Part shown: one piece after another, positions 26,001-35,192 of the stretch
Numbering within the stretch: the stretch's first letter is position 1
Layout of the letters: each line of letters starts with the position of its first letter
Source: Streptomyces sp. NBC_01298
GTDB taxonomy: Bacteria > Actinomycetota > Actinomycetes > Streptomycetales > Streptomycetaceae
Reading direction: 5' to 3'
DNA length: 64,000 bases
NCBI RefSeq assembly: GCF_035978755.1
Contig: NZ_CP108415.1
Coordinates: 1-64,000, forward strand
The notes under the pieces: model-generated
The model's input: only the letters and a program-made list of their open reading frames with translations
Told to the model about the DNA's origin: nothing
Database searches by the model: none
Made by a program: the position numbers and the translations under genes

Positions 26001-26405
26001 ATGAGTGACATGCCCCCGCCCGGTCCGGCGTTCACCGAGGTGAAGCTGACCGGCCCCGCCGATGAGGTGGCCCGGCTGATGCAGCTGCTCAGTGGCGTGG
26101 CTGAGGTGATCTTCGGTCCCTGCACGCAGCCCCACCGTGCGGGAGAGGTCTCGTGCACCGCTCAGCTGGTCGCCCATCCCTCCGCCGGGGCTGTGTCTGA
26201 CGGGCAGAGTGCGTTGCTGACCGTGCAGGTCGGGCTTGAGGTCGAGCCGGGCGCGATTGAGGGTCTGCCGGGTGCGGCAGCTTCGGAGCAGGTGGAGAAG
26301 GCGGTGGCCGCCGCGGTGGCCGCCGCGGTGTCGGCGCTGCCGGGCGTCCGGGTCGCCAGCGGCCGCCTCGTCGCCGCGGTGGGGCTGCCCACAGCGCGGG
26401 AGTAG
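26001..26405 (+). CDS. Hypothetical protein, 134 aa
   Basis: The ATG at 26001 follows AGGAGCAGTG. The product begins MSDMPPPGPAFTEVKLTGPAD and contains a strand-helix unit with EVARLMQLLSGVAEVIFGP, resembling small single-domain plasmid proteins. A long Ala/Val-rich helix (EKAVAAAVAAAVSALPG) is near the C-terminus. It ends 6 bp before the GNAT-like gene, so the two are probably cotranscribed. Function unknown. Confidence 0.6.
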   Translation: MSDMPPPGPAFTEVKLTGPADEVARLMQLLSGVAEVIFGPCTQPHRAGEVSCTAQLVAHPSAGAVSDGQSALLTVQVGLEVEPGAIEGLPGAAASEQVEKAVAAAVAAAVSALPGVRVASGRLVAAVGLPTARE

Positions 26406-26411
26406 GCCGGT

Positions 26412-27644
26412 ATGGCGGGGGCCGAGGCGCAGCTCGACAACGCGGGGACCGCCCTGTGGCTGACCGACGTTCAGACCGACGCCGACCCGGGGTGGACGCC
26501 CCGGCGCGTGCTGGCGCTGGTGGGCGGCGTGCCGGCGGGGCGGCTGGACTTCCTGGTCCACCCGGACGGACAGGCTCTGTCGGTGTGGATGCTGGAGGTG
26601 GAGCCGGAGTATCAGGGTCGCAACCTGGCCTCCGTGATGATGGACGCGCTGTACGAGGCGCACCCGACGGCATGGATCGACCACGGCGGCCGGACCCAGG
26701 ACGGGGCGCGCTGGTGGAACCGGTATGCCGAACCGGCCCCGGAGCGCAACATCCACAACCGGCCGCCGGAGGAGTGGGCCCGCTACTTCGATGCCGTCGT
26801 GGTGATGGCGCAACGGGCCCGCAACGCCTACCAGAACCGGATGAACGGTCTGGACGGGCATGGCGCGGCCGAGTACCGGTACGGGGAGCGGCTGGAGGTG
26901 GTGGCGGCCCAGTGGGCGTCGGCGTACCGGCAAGCCCGGGCGCAGGGGCCGGACCCGGCGGCCCTGGAGCTGCACGGTGGGCTGCGGCTGGTGCTGCCGG
27001 ACGAGCTGCGCCGGGTGATGAACGACGAGCGGCGGGATGCGGGCGAGCGGGCCGAGCGGCTGCTGGACCACATCGGGTACGGCAGCCTCCCGTACGCCGC
27101 CGGCTGGCACACCACCCGCAGGGCCGCGTTCGAGGACATGGCCCACGAGCAGGTCTTCGATCCGGCGCCCGCGGAAGACGTCACCCATGTCGCGTTCCGG
27201 GTGCGGCTGGCGCCCGGCCAGGAGATCCCGCGGCACGAGCTGCGGACGACCTGGGTCTCCTACACCGACTCGCCGGGGATCGAGGTGGAGCTGACGGGCA
27301 TGTCCTGGCGGTCTCCGCAGACACCCTGGGCCACGCGCACCGCCGAGTTCGACCAGCCGATCGACGCGGCCATCGCGCCCGAGTACTGGGGCGAGGCCAG
27401 TGCGCAGTACACAGCGCGGTTCGACGAGATCGGCGAACTGCGGCCAGGTCAGAGACCGCGCCGGGCCGGGGCCGGTGATCCGCTCGCGGGTCGGGAGGCG
27501 GACATCGCGGCCATGGCCGCCAAGCTCCAGGAGGCAAGTCGCCAGCGTGTCGCCGCCTCCCTGCCTGCGCCGGCTCGGGAAGTGTTCGAGAGCCTGCGGG
27601 CGCCCCAGCAGACCCCGTCACCCCAGTCGCCTCGCCTGCGGTAG
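26412..27644 (+). CDS. GNAT-fold N-terminal domain protein, 410 aa
   Basis: Residues about 25-110 have the order of an N-acetyltransferase: LDFLVHPDGQALSVWMLEVEPEYQGRNLAS, where VEPEYQGRNLAS is the acetyl-CoA loop, then a WWNRYAEP segment. The remaining 300 residues are an unrelated alpha/beta extension containing RARNAYQNRMNG, GYGSLPYAAGWHTTRRAAFE and a SYTDSPGIEVELTGMSW block. Such GNAT fusions are frequent on actinobacterial plasmids and phages; the substrate is unknown. No ribosome binding site precedes the ATG, consistent with coupling to the gene ending at 26405. Confidence 0.65.
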   Translation: MAGAEAQLDNAGTALWLTDVQTDADPGWTPRRVLALVGGVPAGRLDFLVHPDGQALSVWMLEVEPEYQGRNLASVMMDALYEAHPTAWIDHGGRTQDGARWWNRYAEPAPERNIHNRPPEEWARYFDAVVVMAQRARNAYQNRMNGLDGHGAAEYRYGERLEVVAAQWASAYRQARAQGPDPAALELHGGLRLVLPDELRRVMNDERRDAGERAERLLDHIGYGSLPYAAGWHTTRRAAFEDMAHEQVFDPAPAEDVTHVAFRVRLAPGQEIPRHELRTTWVSYTDSPGIEVELTGMSWRSPQTPWATRTAEFDQPIDAAIAPEYWGEASAQYTARFDEIGELRPGQRPRRAGAGDPLAGREADIAAMAAKLQEASRQRVAASLPAPAREVFESLRAPQQTPSPQSPRLR

Positions 27645-27762
27645 GGCGGCATCGGGCTCAGGCTGCGCGCTGCCCTGGGGTGAGGGCTATGTCGACGGCC
27701 GGCCCCGCTGCGGGGCGACTCCGAGACGGCGGCCCAGCTTCGGCTCGGGCAGGCTGTCGCGT

Positions 27763-28635
27763 CTATGCGGTCTCGCTGCTGAGCCGGTGCAGCAGGGCGG
27801 CCGCCAGGGCGTTGAGGGCGACGGCGTCGGCGCGGGTCCATGCGGCCGAGGCGATGGCGCCGTCGTTGTGCTGGGGCCCGCTGGCCTGGCTGAAGGCCGC
27901 CTGGATGATGTCGGCGTAGCCGTCGGCCTGCGCGGCGATCCGGTCCTGGAGGATCCCGTACCGGTCGGCCTGGTCCTGGTCGTCCCGCTTCTTGGTGCCG
28001 CCCGTGGGCCAGACGCCCAGGGTCCGCATCAGTGTCAGGGCGAGGCGGGTCTCGCGGATCGCGTCCGTGTACTCGCCTGCCGTGATCTGCCGGTCCGCGG
28101 TGCGCAGGTGCTCGGCGGCCTGCCGGATCGGGCCATGTGCCATCGGCAGCGGGATGGTGATGGTGAACGAGGCGGTCAGGCCGACGCTCGCGAGTTGCTG
28201 CTCCCAGGTGCTCGCGGCGACCTGCCGGGTCTCCTGCAGGTGGGCGACTGGGTGTGCGGTGCTCTGCGGAAGGGTTCCCTGCAGATCCACCAGGACGCTG
28301 AAGTCGCGGCCGCCGCGGTGCTCTTCCAGGGCCAAGAGCTGCGCGGAGGTGACCGGGACGACGAGCTCCGCGGACACGCTGGTGGCCTTGGTGCGCAGCG
28401 GTACGAGGGTGGGCAGGAAGGAGCCGATCCAGCCGATGCCTTCGGCCGCGCGGAGTTCGCCGGCGAGCGTGAAGTGGTTGACGCCGTCGGCGACGTTGAG
28501 GGGTTCGACGTCGATGCGTACGGCCAGGCGGTGCGCGCCCAGCCCAGGAAGCAGTCCCACGGCCGGGACGCCGTGCTGCTCCGGCGCCCGCAGTCTGATG
28601 TGGGTGCCGTCCTCGAACTTCAACTCCGCAACCAT
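27763..28635 (-). CDS. Hypothetical protein, 290 aa
   Basis: The ATG at 28635 is preceded by AGGAGG; the longer in-frame extension to 28797 is rejected. The N-terminal 170 residues are beta-rich (MVAELKFEDGTHIRLRAPE, RLAVRIDVEPLNVADGVNHF), and the C-terminal part is a helical bundle including RTADRQITAGEYTDAIRETR. It has no signal or transmembrane segment. It looks like a two-domain protein of a family I cannot name, and converges with the GNAT-like gene. Confidence 0.7.
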   Translation of the reverse strand: MVAELKFEDGTHIRLRAPEQHGVPAVGLLPGLGAHRLAVRIDVEPLNVADGVNHFTLAGELRAAEGIGWIGSFLPTLVPLRTKATSVSAELVVPVTSAQLLALEEHRGGRDFSVLVDLQGTLPQSTAHPVAHLQETRQVAASTWEQQLASVGLTASFTITIPLPMAHGPIRQAAEHLRTADRQITAGEYTDAIRETRLALTLMRTLGVWPTGGTKKRDDQDQADRYGILQDRIAAQADGYADIIQAAFSQASGPQHNDGAIASAAWTRADAVALNALAAALLHRLSSETA

Positions 28636-28814
28636 CCGGCCGCCTCCTGTCTTTCCGGGTGATTGTCCGCTGCGGAGCTGCTCGCGCGCCGGTGAATTCC
28701 AGGACGGGTGCGGTGGCGCCGGCATCGTGCAACAGCCTGCGGCCCGAACAGCCATGTCAGTACCCGATGGCATGGTTGGCCCCGATATGAACCACACTCG
28801 GCTTGGAGGCCACG

Positions 28815-29099
28815 ATGCAGGATGAGGGAAAGCTGATCCTCGCGTACGCGATGGAGGGCAGCGACGACGCGGCGTGGGTGCTGCACCGCGTCGGCGACAG
28901 CGATCACACGGCCGTGATGGACGACAGGCTGGATGCCGACGCTGTGAACGGCGCCAAGGAATGGGCGTCCGAGCTGCTGAAGAGCTGGGGCCACGACGTG
29001 GACGGCCTTGCGTGGACGCCGCACCGCCCTGATCCGTCGGCAGCGGTGGACTACTGGAACGTGCGCTTCCCCGGCGACGACGGGACGGACGGCCAGTAG
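28815..29099 (+). CDS. Hypothetical protein, 94 aa
   Basis: The ATG at 28815 has GGAGG six bases before it. The small acidic protein has AAWVLHRVGDSDHTAVMDDR and a tryptophan-rich end (DYWNVRFPGDDG). It is divergent from the 290-aa gene and separated from the next gene by 241 bp. No family recognised. Confidence 0.65.
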   Translation: MQDEGKLILAYAMEGSDDAAWVLHRVGDSDHTAVMDDRLDADAVNGAKEWASELLKSWGHDVDGLAWTPHRPDPSAAVDYWNVRFPGDDGTDGQ

Positions 29100-29340
29100 A
29101 CCGGACCCGACCGCCCGCGGCGCAGGCGACCAGTCGGGCAGCCCGTAGCAGTCTGGAGACGACTGTGGGGCCCGGATCTCACTCGGCGGGCCCCACGGGA
29201 CCAGAAACCCTGGCCATCGGCTCCCCCAGCGTACGGTCTGGCCGCGGCGGGCGCCGAGGCGACCCGGCTTCGCAGTTGATGAGCTGTTCTCACCGGCGCG
29301 GCGCGGCGTGAGCGGGCAGTGCGCGCCCTAGCCTCTGGCC

Positions 29341-29604
29341 ATGGCTGAGATGTTCGATCACGTGCCGCAGGTGTGGACGGCAGGGCAGCTGCGGAACGCG
29401 CTCACCGCAGTTCCCGATGAGACCCCGATCCATGTCGGGGTGGCAGACGGGCCGGGTGACTTCGTCGGCGGGTACGACGAGTTCGTACTGGTCAACGCTG
29501 AGCCCGTGGAGCTGGCAGACGGCAGCAAAACGGTCCCGCCTCAGGTCCGGTTCACGCTCTTCGCCGATGCCGCGGCGGGTGCGTACTACCTCGACGTGGA
29601 GTGA
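29341..29604 (+). CDS. DUF6225-like protein, 87 aa
   Basis: The core PQVWTAGQLRNALTAVPDET followed by PIHVGVADGPGDFVGGYDE resembles DUF6225-type proteins, single-domain actinobacterial proteins of unknown function. TAGCCT lies 6 bases before the ATG (29329-29334), so the mRNA is probably leaderless. A paralogue with the same AWTVGQLRAALAGLPDDT core lies at 62887-63174. Confidence 0.65.
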   Translation: MAEMFDHVPQVWTAGQLRNALTAVPDETPIHVGVADGPGDFVGGYDEFVLVNAEPVELADGSKTVPPQVRFTLFADAAAGAYYLDVE

Positions 29605-29616
29605 TCCCGGAGAGTG

Positions 29617-30519
29617 CTACCGGCCGGGCGCCCGCCCGTCGGAGGCTTGGTGCTGGTGGGCGGTGGCCTGTCGCTGGTCCTGCTGAGCCGGTGCACGGGG
29701 CAGGTGAGGGTCCGTCCCGCCCGCCTGGGTGACACGCTGGATCCGGTCGCGTGCCCGCGCCTCAAGACGTTCAACGAACGCCGCGATCCGCTCCTGCTCC
29801 TCGGCGGCGAGCCGGTCGAGGTCGGCGTGCGTGACTGCCTCGATGTCGGCAAGGTCGATGTACTCGACACCGTCCGCAGCCGGCCCGTCAGTGGTCTGCT
29901 GGTTCAGCTGGGCGATCAAGCGCTGCTTGCGCTCGAAGTACTCGGTGAAGTCGTCTCTGTCCCCTACGGCTGCCTCTTGGCGTGTCAGGCGTCCGTCGCG
30001 CTGCTCGATCGGCGGCGGGACGTAGGTGGGGGCGAACGTCTGGGCCCAACGGGCGGAGGCCTTGTTCGCGGCGGCAATGAAGGACGGTCGATCGAGTCGG
30101 TGGGCAGTACCGGCGAGGCTGTCGAGGCTGGGGTCGCTGTAGTCGTGGCGGGCCACCAGGAGGTGGTCGGCAGCTCGCGCCAGTTCGAGCAGAGACTCAC
30201 GGGCGATCGGGTCTCTGAGCAGATCGGCGTGGACGGCCAGGACGCTGCCGGATGCGGGCTGCGGCTGGAGTGCGGCGTCGCGGGCGGAGATGACCGTGCA
30301 CTGCACGCCGGGCTGGAGCGCGGCGACCGTCGCGCGGGTTTCCTCGTGCAGGACCACTGACTCCACGATGGTCAGCGGGGATCCATTGCGGGCTGCGAGA
30401 GCGGCTGCCGCGGCGACGAGTGTCTCCCGTCCGCCCATGCCCTGCTCGTAGGTGATGAGTCCGCCGCCGTCCGCGACGAGTGCCTCGACGGTCTGCGCGA
30501 TCAGGGGGGTGCGCAGCAT
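29617..30519 (-). CDS. Degenerate P-loop protein, 300 aa
   Basis: The ATG at 30519 is preferred; the frame is open much further upstream but changes to Arg/Pro-rich non-coding composition and runs across a plus-strand gene. Near the N-terminus LITYEQGMGGRETLVAAAAA resembles a helicase or NTPase P-loop region in which the Walker lysine is replaced (GMGGRET). A LTIVESVVLHEE strand, a VLAVHADLLRD strand and a HLLVARHDYSD strand suggest a helicase-like first lobe without the second. The C-terminus is helical, then Gln/His-rich. It may be an inactive ATPase; GGAGGAC lies 15 bases upstream. Confidence 0.6.
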   Translation of the reverse strand: MLRTPLIAQTVEALVADGGGLITYEQGMGGRETLVAAAAALAARNGSPLTIVESVVLHEETRATVAALQPGVQCTVISARDAALQPQPASGSVLAVHADLLRDPIARESLLELARAADHLLVARHDYSDPSLDSLAGTAHRLDRPSFIAAANKASARWAQTFAPTYVPPPIEQRDGRLTRQEAAVGDRDDFTEYFERKQRLIAQLNQQTTDGPAADGVEYIDLADIEAVTHADLDRLAAEEQERIAAFVERLEARARDRIQRVTQAGGTDPHLPRAPAQQDQRQATAHQHQASDGRAPGR

Positions 30520-30864
30520 GCTGGTGTCCAAGAGTCCTCCCGCTGCCAGTGGTTGAGGTGCCGGGCCCTCGAGGCAGCCTAGGGCCGGCGGTGGGCTCCG
30601 GCGCGGTCCGGCAGCGGCGCCTCCCGTGGGGTGGGACGCGGGCTCGCTGGGCGTTGCGTGGTGCGGGAAGTCTGCTCGCGGCCGCGGGGGTGGTGGCGGC
30701 GCCGTGCGGCGGGGGCGGGCCCGTGAGGCGGGACACGGGGAGAGCCACTGGATGCTTCGTGCCCGCGAGGCGGGAGGAGTACTGGCGGGCGCGGGCTGGG
30801 CTGGGCCGCGGTGCCCACGATGGCCGCGACCCAGTGGTTCTCCGTGTTCGGATGACAGGAAGCG
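30520..30864. other. Intergenic region, no gene seen
   Basis: This 345-bp divergent region has only shadow frames. It contains the promoters of the genes at 30519 (minus) and 30865 (plus), but I could not assign -35 or -10 elements. AGGAAGCG precedes the plus-strand ATG. Confidence 0.4.
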
Positions 30865-31479
30865 ATGACGATGCAGCGCAGTGTTCGGTCCCGGCGGTAC
30901 CGCCCCCTGGTGGCGGCGGCTCTCCTTGGCGGTCTGGCTCTGACGGTGGGGTGCGGCCCCACTGCGGGCGGCTCGCCGGGCGGGGCCGCGAAGAGTGCCC
31001 GGCCCGGCGGCGCGGCAGGGGCGCAGGAGCTCGTGCTCGGCCAGCCCAGCCAGGAGGAGCAGGAGATCACTCGGTGGGACACGACAGGCAAGTTCCTGAT
31101 CACCCCGCAGAAGGTCGTCGAGGGCAAGCCGGAGGATCTGCAGGGGCTGGGCGAGGACGGCAAGTTCGCGGGTCAGAAGGTGGCGTGGGTGTACGTGGAT
31201 GCCCGGCATGTGGGCGGGGAGCCGGTCAAGGGCCCGATGGTCATGACGAACGTCGGCGCGAAGACGACCGACGGCGCCAAGGCGACCCGGCTGCTGCTCT
31301 TCGGGGACCTGAGCAGCCGACCGACGGACTGCACGAGTGAGGACCTGGAGTCGGTCTTCAAGGAGGGCGAGAGCCGCAGCATGTGCGCGCCGTACCTGAT
31401 CCCCGCGGGCGCGAAGGTGGGGAAGGTGACCTACTCCCAGGGCTACTACAAGGATCCGCTGGCGTGGAAGGTGCCGTAG
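30865..31479 (+). CDS. Lipoprotein, 204 aa
   Basis: A lipoprotein signal is evident: MTMQRSVRSRRYRP, hydrophobic LVAAALLGGLALTV, lipobox LTVGC at about residue 30. A Gly-rich linker leads to a domain with WVYVDARHVGGEPVKGPMVM and two later cysteines (DCTSEDL and MCAPY) that could form a disulphide outside the membrane. It ends at a bidirectional hairpin. Function unknown; it is a neighbour of other surface lipoproteins here. Confidence 0.8.
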   Translation: MTMQRSVRSRRYRPLVAAALLGGLALTVGCGPTAGGSPGGAAKSARPGGAAGAQELVLGQPSQEEQEITRWDTTGKFLITPQKVVEGKPEDLQGLGEDGKFAGQKVAWVYVDARHVGGEPVKGPMVMTNVGAKTTDGAKATRLLLFGDLSSRPTDCTSEDLESVFKEGESRSMCAPYLIPAGAKVGKVTYSQGYYKDPLAWKVP

Positions 31480-31540
31480 CTGCCGCGGTCCGGTCCGGCG
31501 GCGTGGTCCTGCCGAGGCCGGGGCGCGGCACTTGGTGACG

Positions 31541-31567
31541 CGGCAGGCGCGGCCTGGGCGCCTGCCG
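31541..31567. terminator. Bidirectional terminator hairpin
   Basis: CGGCAGGCGC (31541-31550) pairs perfectly with GCGCCTGCCG (31558-31567) across a 7-base loop. It sits between convergent genes ending at 31479 and 31575. Confidence 0.7.
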
Positions 31568-31574
31568 TGACAGG

Positions 31575-32372
31575 TCAGGCGGCGGGATGAGGGGCGACGA
31601 GATCGAGCAGTGCCGGGGTGTCGGCGGAGATCCTGCGGTACGACACCAGGGCCCGGCCGGCTCGGCGCCGGTAGGCGGCGGACTGCGCCGGGTCCGGGAT
31701 GGTCTCCGGCAGGTGCACGGCCTTGTCGAGGACGGCCAGCGTGGCCAGGAGCGTGGCCGTGGTGCCCGAGAGGCTCTGTGCGATGGGGTCGAGGATCTCG
31801 GGGAGGAGGCCAGGCCGCTGAGGATCCTCCGGGGTGGCCATCGCGACGTGCGGGAGGTCGCTGCCGGCCTCGGGACGGTAGCGGCCGTTGTGGTCCAGGG
31901 CGAAGTGGAAGGCGGCAAGGGGCGAGAAGAGCTTGCCCCTGCCCCATTCGGTCGAGAAGTAGGCCTCCATGGCGTACCCGTCCTCGGCCGGGCGGCTGGT
32001 GACGAGCCAGCCGATGGCTGTCACCGGCCCCAGGGAGTTGAGCTTTTGCGCTTCGATGAACGTGAGCTGGTGCCGGGGAAGAACGGATTGGTGGCGCAGG
32101 CGTGCGAACAGCTCCGGTGCCGGGGTACGGGAGACCTTGTCGTGGACCGCTTCGGCGGCGACGACGCGGGCACCGTGGAGTTCGCGTACGGACAAGCCGG
32201 TGCCGCCGGGCCGGACCTGGCGGGCCAGACGCGCCGCTTCCGGGGAGGCCAGCAGCCTGCGGACTCTCATCGCTCGGGGGCTGTCGTCGCCAGTTGCCTG
32301 CACGGTCTGCAGGAAGTCGTAAAGCGAGGGCGGCTGGGGCTGGGCGAGTTGCCGGTCGAACAGACGCGTCAT
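31575..32372 (-). CDS. Hypothetical protein, 265 aa
   Basis: The ATG at 32372 begins MTRLFDRQLAQPQPPSLYDFL. A long helical N-terminal half (RAMRVRRLLASPEAARLARQ) is followed by LTFIEAQKLNSLGPVTAIGW and a FHFALDHNGRYRPEAGSDLPH segment. It has no signal or membrane helices. It lies downstream of the lipoprotein 32476-33582 but is separated from it by a strong hairpin. No family recognised. Confidence 0.65.
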   Translation of the reverse strand: MTRLFDRQLAQPQPPSLYDFLQTVQATGDDSPRAMRVRRLLASPEAARLARQVRPGGTGLSVRELHGARVVAAEAVHDKVSRTPAPELFARLRHQSVLPRHQLTFIEAQKLNSLGPVTAIGWLVTSRPAEDGYAMEAYFSTEWGRGKLFSPLAAFHFALDHNGRYRPEAGSDLPHVAMATPEDPQRPGLLPEILDPIAQSLSGTTATLLATLAVLDKAVHLPETIPDPAQSAAYRRRAGRALVSYRRISADTPALLDLVAPHPAA

Positions 32373-32430
32373 GGGGGCCTCTTTGTGGTCAGGCACGGCT
32401 GGGGTCAGGACCGTGCTGCGCGTGCGGGGC

Positions 32431-32459
32431 CGCCGGGTGCGGGGGTGCCGCACCCGGCG
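32431..32459 (-). terminator. Terminator hairpin
   Basis: CGCCGGGTGCGG (32431-32442) pairs with CCGCACCCGGCG (32448-32459) over a 5-base loop, immediately after the stop of the lipoprotein ending at 32476. Confidence 0.75.
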
Positions 32460-32475
32460 CGGCGGTTGGGCTGGA

Positions 32476-33582
32476 TCAGACGGATCCGGCGCCGGTGATG
32501 TGCTGGGGGGCGAGGCCGCCCAGCAGCTGCTGAGACAGGGCGCCCGGGTCGATCTGGGCGGCTTGGTCGGGAGCGGTGGCCTGTTCGCCCTTGCCGACGC
32601 GCAGCACCAGGGCGAACTTGTTGCTCTTGGCCGTGTCCGCGAGCGGGGCGAGGTCCACCGATACCGTGCTCAGGGCACCGTTCTTGATGGCGAAGTCGGC
32701 GGTGACGGGCTTGTCCGGGGCGCCTTTGAGGTCCTGGCTGGTCGGCAGGTTGGCGCCCGGCGGAAGGTCGCCCGCCAGCGGGCGGAGTTCGTCGACCAGG
32801 CCGGTGAGGAGGGTCTTGAAGGAGGCGGTGGCGGTGATGTGGTCGGCGCCGTTCTTGGTTCCGGTGTCCTTGAGCTGGACCTCGCGGGTGATCAGGTCCT
32901 GCAGGCCCTTGATGGCCTTCTTCTTCCGGGCGTCGGCGGCGGGGTCGCTGGAGGGGCCGGTGTCCTTGCCCGGGGCGTTCTTGGTGAGGCTGTCGGCGGG
33001 CATCTTCACCCAGCCGCCGCCGAGGATCTCCTTGAGCGCGGTGGCGTCCGGGGGCAGCTGGCCGGGAGCGGGGAGCTTGCTGCCGGCGGCCTTCTCGAGC
33101 GCCTTCACCCCGGCGCGCAGGTAGGCCCAGTCGCCGACCTGGCGGTACTCCAGCAGGTCGCCGTCCGGGCCGGAGACCTTCACCGCCATGCCGGTGATGT
33201 CGGTGTCGGAGGAGTCCTGGAGCGGCTTCTTCGACTGCACGGAGACCGACACGCGGGCGCCGGCCAGGAGCTGGGCAACCTGGTCGGGCATCTCCTTGCC
33301 GGGGGCGGAGCCGGAGTCCAGTTTCTTGAGGGTGGCGGCGTCGGTGTCGAGGCCGAGTTCGAGGGAGATGGCCTTCTGCCGGCCGAGCTTGTCGACGGAC
33401 TGGTCGAGTTTCTGCGCGGCGGTGAGGTTCTCGGCGGTGCCGCAGGCGGCGGTGCCCGCGAGGACGGCGGCGGCGACAGCGGTGGCGGCGAGGGTTTTGC
33501 GTATGGCGGGAATGTCGGTCTCCGGAAGGTGGGTGGGTGCGGCAGTCGCTGGCCGCTGGACGTTGCGCATGACACCCGGCAT
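32476..33582 (-). CDS. Lipoprotein (LppX/LprG-like), 368 aa
   Basis: The start is the ATG at 33582 with AAGGA nine bases upstream. About 35 residues later a lipoprotein signal appears (IRKTLAATAVAAAVLAGTAAC). After the lipobox, LTAAQKLDQSVDKLGRQKAI and the alternating beta pattern DADSTDITGMAVKV-like resemble Streptomyces LppX/LprG-type lipid-binding lipoproteins, which form a half-barrel cavity. The C-terminus ends GGLAPQHITG. Function is inferred from fold resemblance only. It is in the same orientation as the beta-propeller gene upstream. Confidence 0.75.
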   Translation of the reverse strand: MPGVMRNVQRPATAAPTHLPETDIPAIRKTLAATAVAAAVLAGTAACGTAENLTAAQKLDQSVDKLGRQKAISLELGLDTDAATLKKLDSGSAPGKEMPDQVAQLLAGARVSVSVQSKKPLQDSSDTDITGMAVKVSGPDGDLLEYRQVGDWAYLRAGVKALEKAAGSKLPAPGQLPPDATALKEILGGGWVKMPADSLTKNAPGKDTGPSSDPAADARKKKAIKGLQDLITREVQLKDTGTKNGADHITATASFKTLLTGLVDELRPLAGDLPPGANLPTSQDLKGAPDKPVTADFAIKNGALSTVSVDLAPLADTAKSNKFALVLRVGKGEQATAPDQAAQIDPGALSQQLLGGLAPQHITGAGSV

Positions 33583-33725
33583 GGCCCAAGGTCCTTGTGG
33601 GTGCGCGCTGTTGAAGGCATCCCGCCGAGCGGGCGGGGGTGTTGCGGTGGCCCCCAGCGGAAACACCGCGGGGCGCAGGAGGCTGCAGGTGCCCGCGGAC
33701 CCGTGGTGCGGCCCGGGGCTGGGGG

Positions 33726-35192
33726 TCAGCTGGAGGGGGCGCGGAACATGAAGACGCCGGGTCCGGGACTTGAGCCGGTGGTGATCGTGGCCAGGCTGCC
33801 GGAGGCGTAGTCGATGATCGCGGAGTTCAGCATGAAGAGGCTGTCGGGGGCCTTGACGGTGCTGATCTTGGTGCGGTCGCCGGTCTTGGCCGAGTACGCG
33901 TAGAACTCCATGTCGGAGATGCTCTTGCCGCCGAGGACGTAGACGGTGTCGTCGTCCGCGCCGACGAAGCGGGGCTGGGCGGCCGCGCCGACGGGGCGGG
34001 TCCAGCGGTGGGCTCCGGTGGCCAGGTCGAAGGCGGCGACCTGGGTGGGGGCGCCCTCCATACTCAGGCTGTCGCCAGCGGCGACGTAGACGGTGGTGTC
34101 GGTGAGCTGGACGTTGTACTTCTCGGCCCGGCCCAGCAGGTTGAACTGGCCGATGGTCGCGGGCCCGGCCTGCGTTGCCAGCTTGATGCGCCGGGCGACG
34201 GCGCCCTCGCGGGTGAGGGTCACCAGCTCGGGCGGTGTGGTGTGGTCGAAGGAGTCCGGGCGGACCAGCGCGGTCATGGGCGCGGCCGAGACCAGGTCGA
34301 TGCTTCCGTCCTTGGGCGTGGGCATCGGTTCGGGGGTGGCGGAGAGCTGCTTGCCGTTCGCGTCGAGGGTGGCGATCTCGTAGGTCCAGGTGGCACCGTG
34401 CTCGGTGCCGAGCAGGACGACGATGCGGTCGGGGCCGATGGCCATGTCCCAGTTCAGGACGTAGGTGTCGGTCCGGACGCCGGGGTTCTTCCAGGTCCAG
34501 GCGGTGGACTTGTCGGTGCGCAGGCCCACGACGGTGTTGCCGGTCATGACGGCGAGGACGTCACCGGTGAAGCCGAGGCGGGTGGTGTCGTCGGTCAGCG
34601 GCTTGCCCCCCAGGAGTTCGGCGCTGACGGTGGTCGTCCACCGGGCGGTGTTGCCTTTGCGGGTGTCGATGAGGGTGATGTGGTCGCAGGTGGCCTTGGG
34701 ACTGTCGGGGTCGCCCTTGAGCCAGGCGAGCGCGCCCAGGCCGTCCTTGCTCAGGCCGTCGCTCATGCCGCAGGGGCTCATGCCGGGCTCGGGCGGCTCG
34801 ATGGTGCCCAGCTGCTTTCCGGTGACCGGGTCGAGGACGGTGATGCCGGTGCCTCGGCCGACGTAGAGCGCGGTGTCGGTGCGCCAGCTGCCCAGCAGCT
34901 TGGTGCGCAGGAGGTCGCCGGTGACCGGGGCGCTCTTCCAGGCCTGTTCGAGGCGCGGGGGCGCGAACGGGCCCTTCGGGGCTTTCGTCTTCGTGCTCGG
35001 TGTCGCGGTGGGCTTCTTCTTGCTGCCGGGGCCGGGGGCGGCGTTGTTCGCGCAGGCCGTGAGCGCGGCGGCGAGGACGACCGCGCCCAGGCCTGCGGCG
35101 AGGACCCGGCGCCCGCCGCGTCGTCGTGCGGTCCTCCGGGCCTGGCCGCTACCGGGGGCCTGCTGGAGGTTGTCGTGGGAGGGGGTGGTCAT
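33726..35192 (-). CDS. PQQ-like beta-propeller lipoprotein, 488 aa
   Basis: The ATG at 35192 starts a long basic N-region, a hydrophobic segment and the lipobox LTAC. After a Lys/Thr/Pro linker there are at least six blade-like repeats: ALYVGRGTGITVLDPVTGKQLG, ITLIDTRKGNTARW, VVGLRTDKSTAWTW, VAAFDLATGAHRW and VYVLGGKSISDMEFYAYSA. The aspartate-rich turns (TVLDPVTGK, AFDLATG) are typical of PQQ-type propellers, as in BamB or enzyme subunits. It is extracytoplasmic and membrane-anchored. The upstream gene overlaps it by 4 bp, so the two are coupled. Confidence 0.85.
   Translation of the reverse strand: MTTPSHDNLQQAPGSGQARRTARRRGGRRVLAAGLGAVVLAAALTACANNAAPGPGSKKKPTATPSTKTKAPKGPFAPPRLEQAWKSAPVTGDLLRTKLLGSWRTDTALYVGRGTGITVLDPVTGKQLGTIEPPEPGMSPCGMSDGLSKDGLGALAWLKGDPDSPKATCDHITLIDTRKGNTARWTTTVSAELLGGKPLTDDTTRLGFTGDVLAVMTGNTVVGLRTDKSTAWTWKNPGVRTDTYVLNWDMAIGPDRIVVLLGTEHGATWTYEIATLDANGKQLSATPEPMPTPKDGSIDLVSAAPMTALVRPDSFDHTTPPELVTLTREGAVARRIKLATQAGPATIGQFNLLGRAEKYNVQLTDTTVYVAAGDSLSMEGAPTQVAAFDLATGAHRWTRPVGAAAQPRFVGADDDTVYVLGGKSISDMEFYAYSAKTGDRTKISTVKAPDSLFMLNSAIIDYASGSLATITTGSSPGPGVFMFRAPSS

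Noticed and set aside
29617..31947. 776-aa minus-strand frame upstream of the P-loop-like gene
   Set aside because: It overlaps the plus-strand lipoprotein 30865-31479 and the terminator, and is of low-complexity Arg/Pro composition before 30519.
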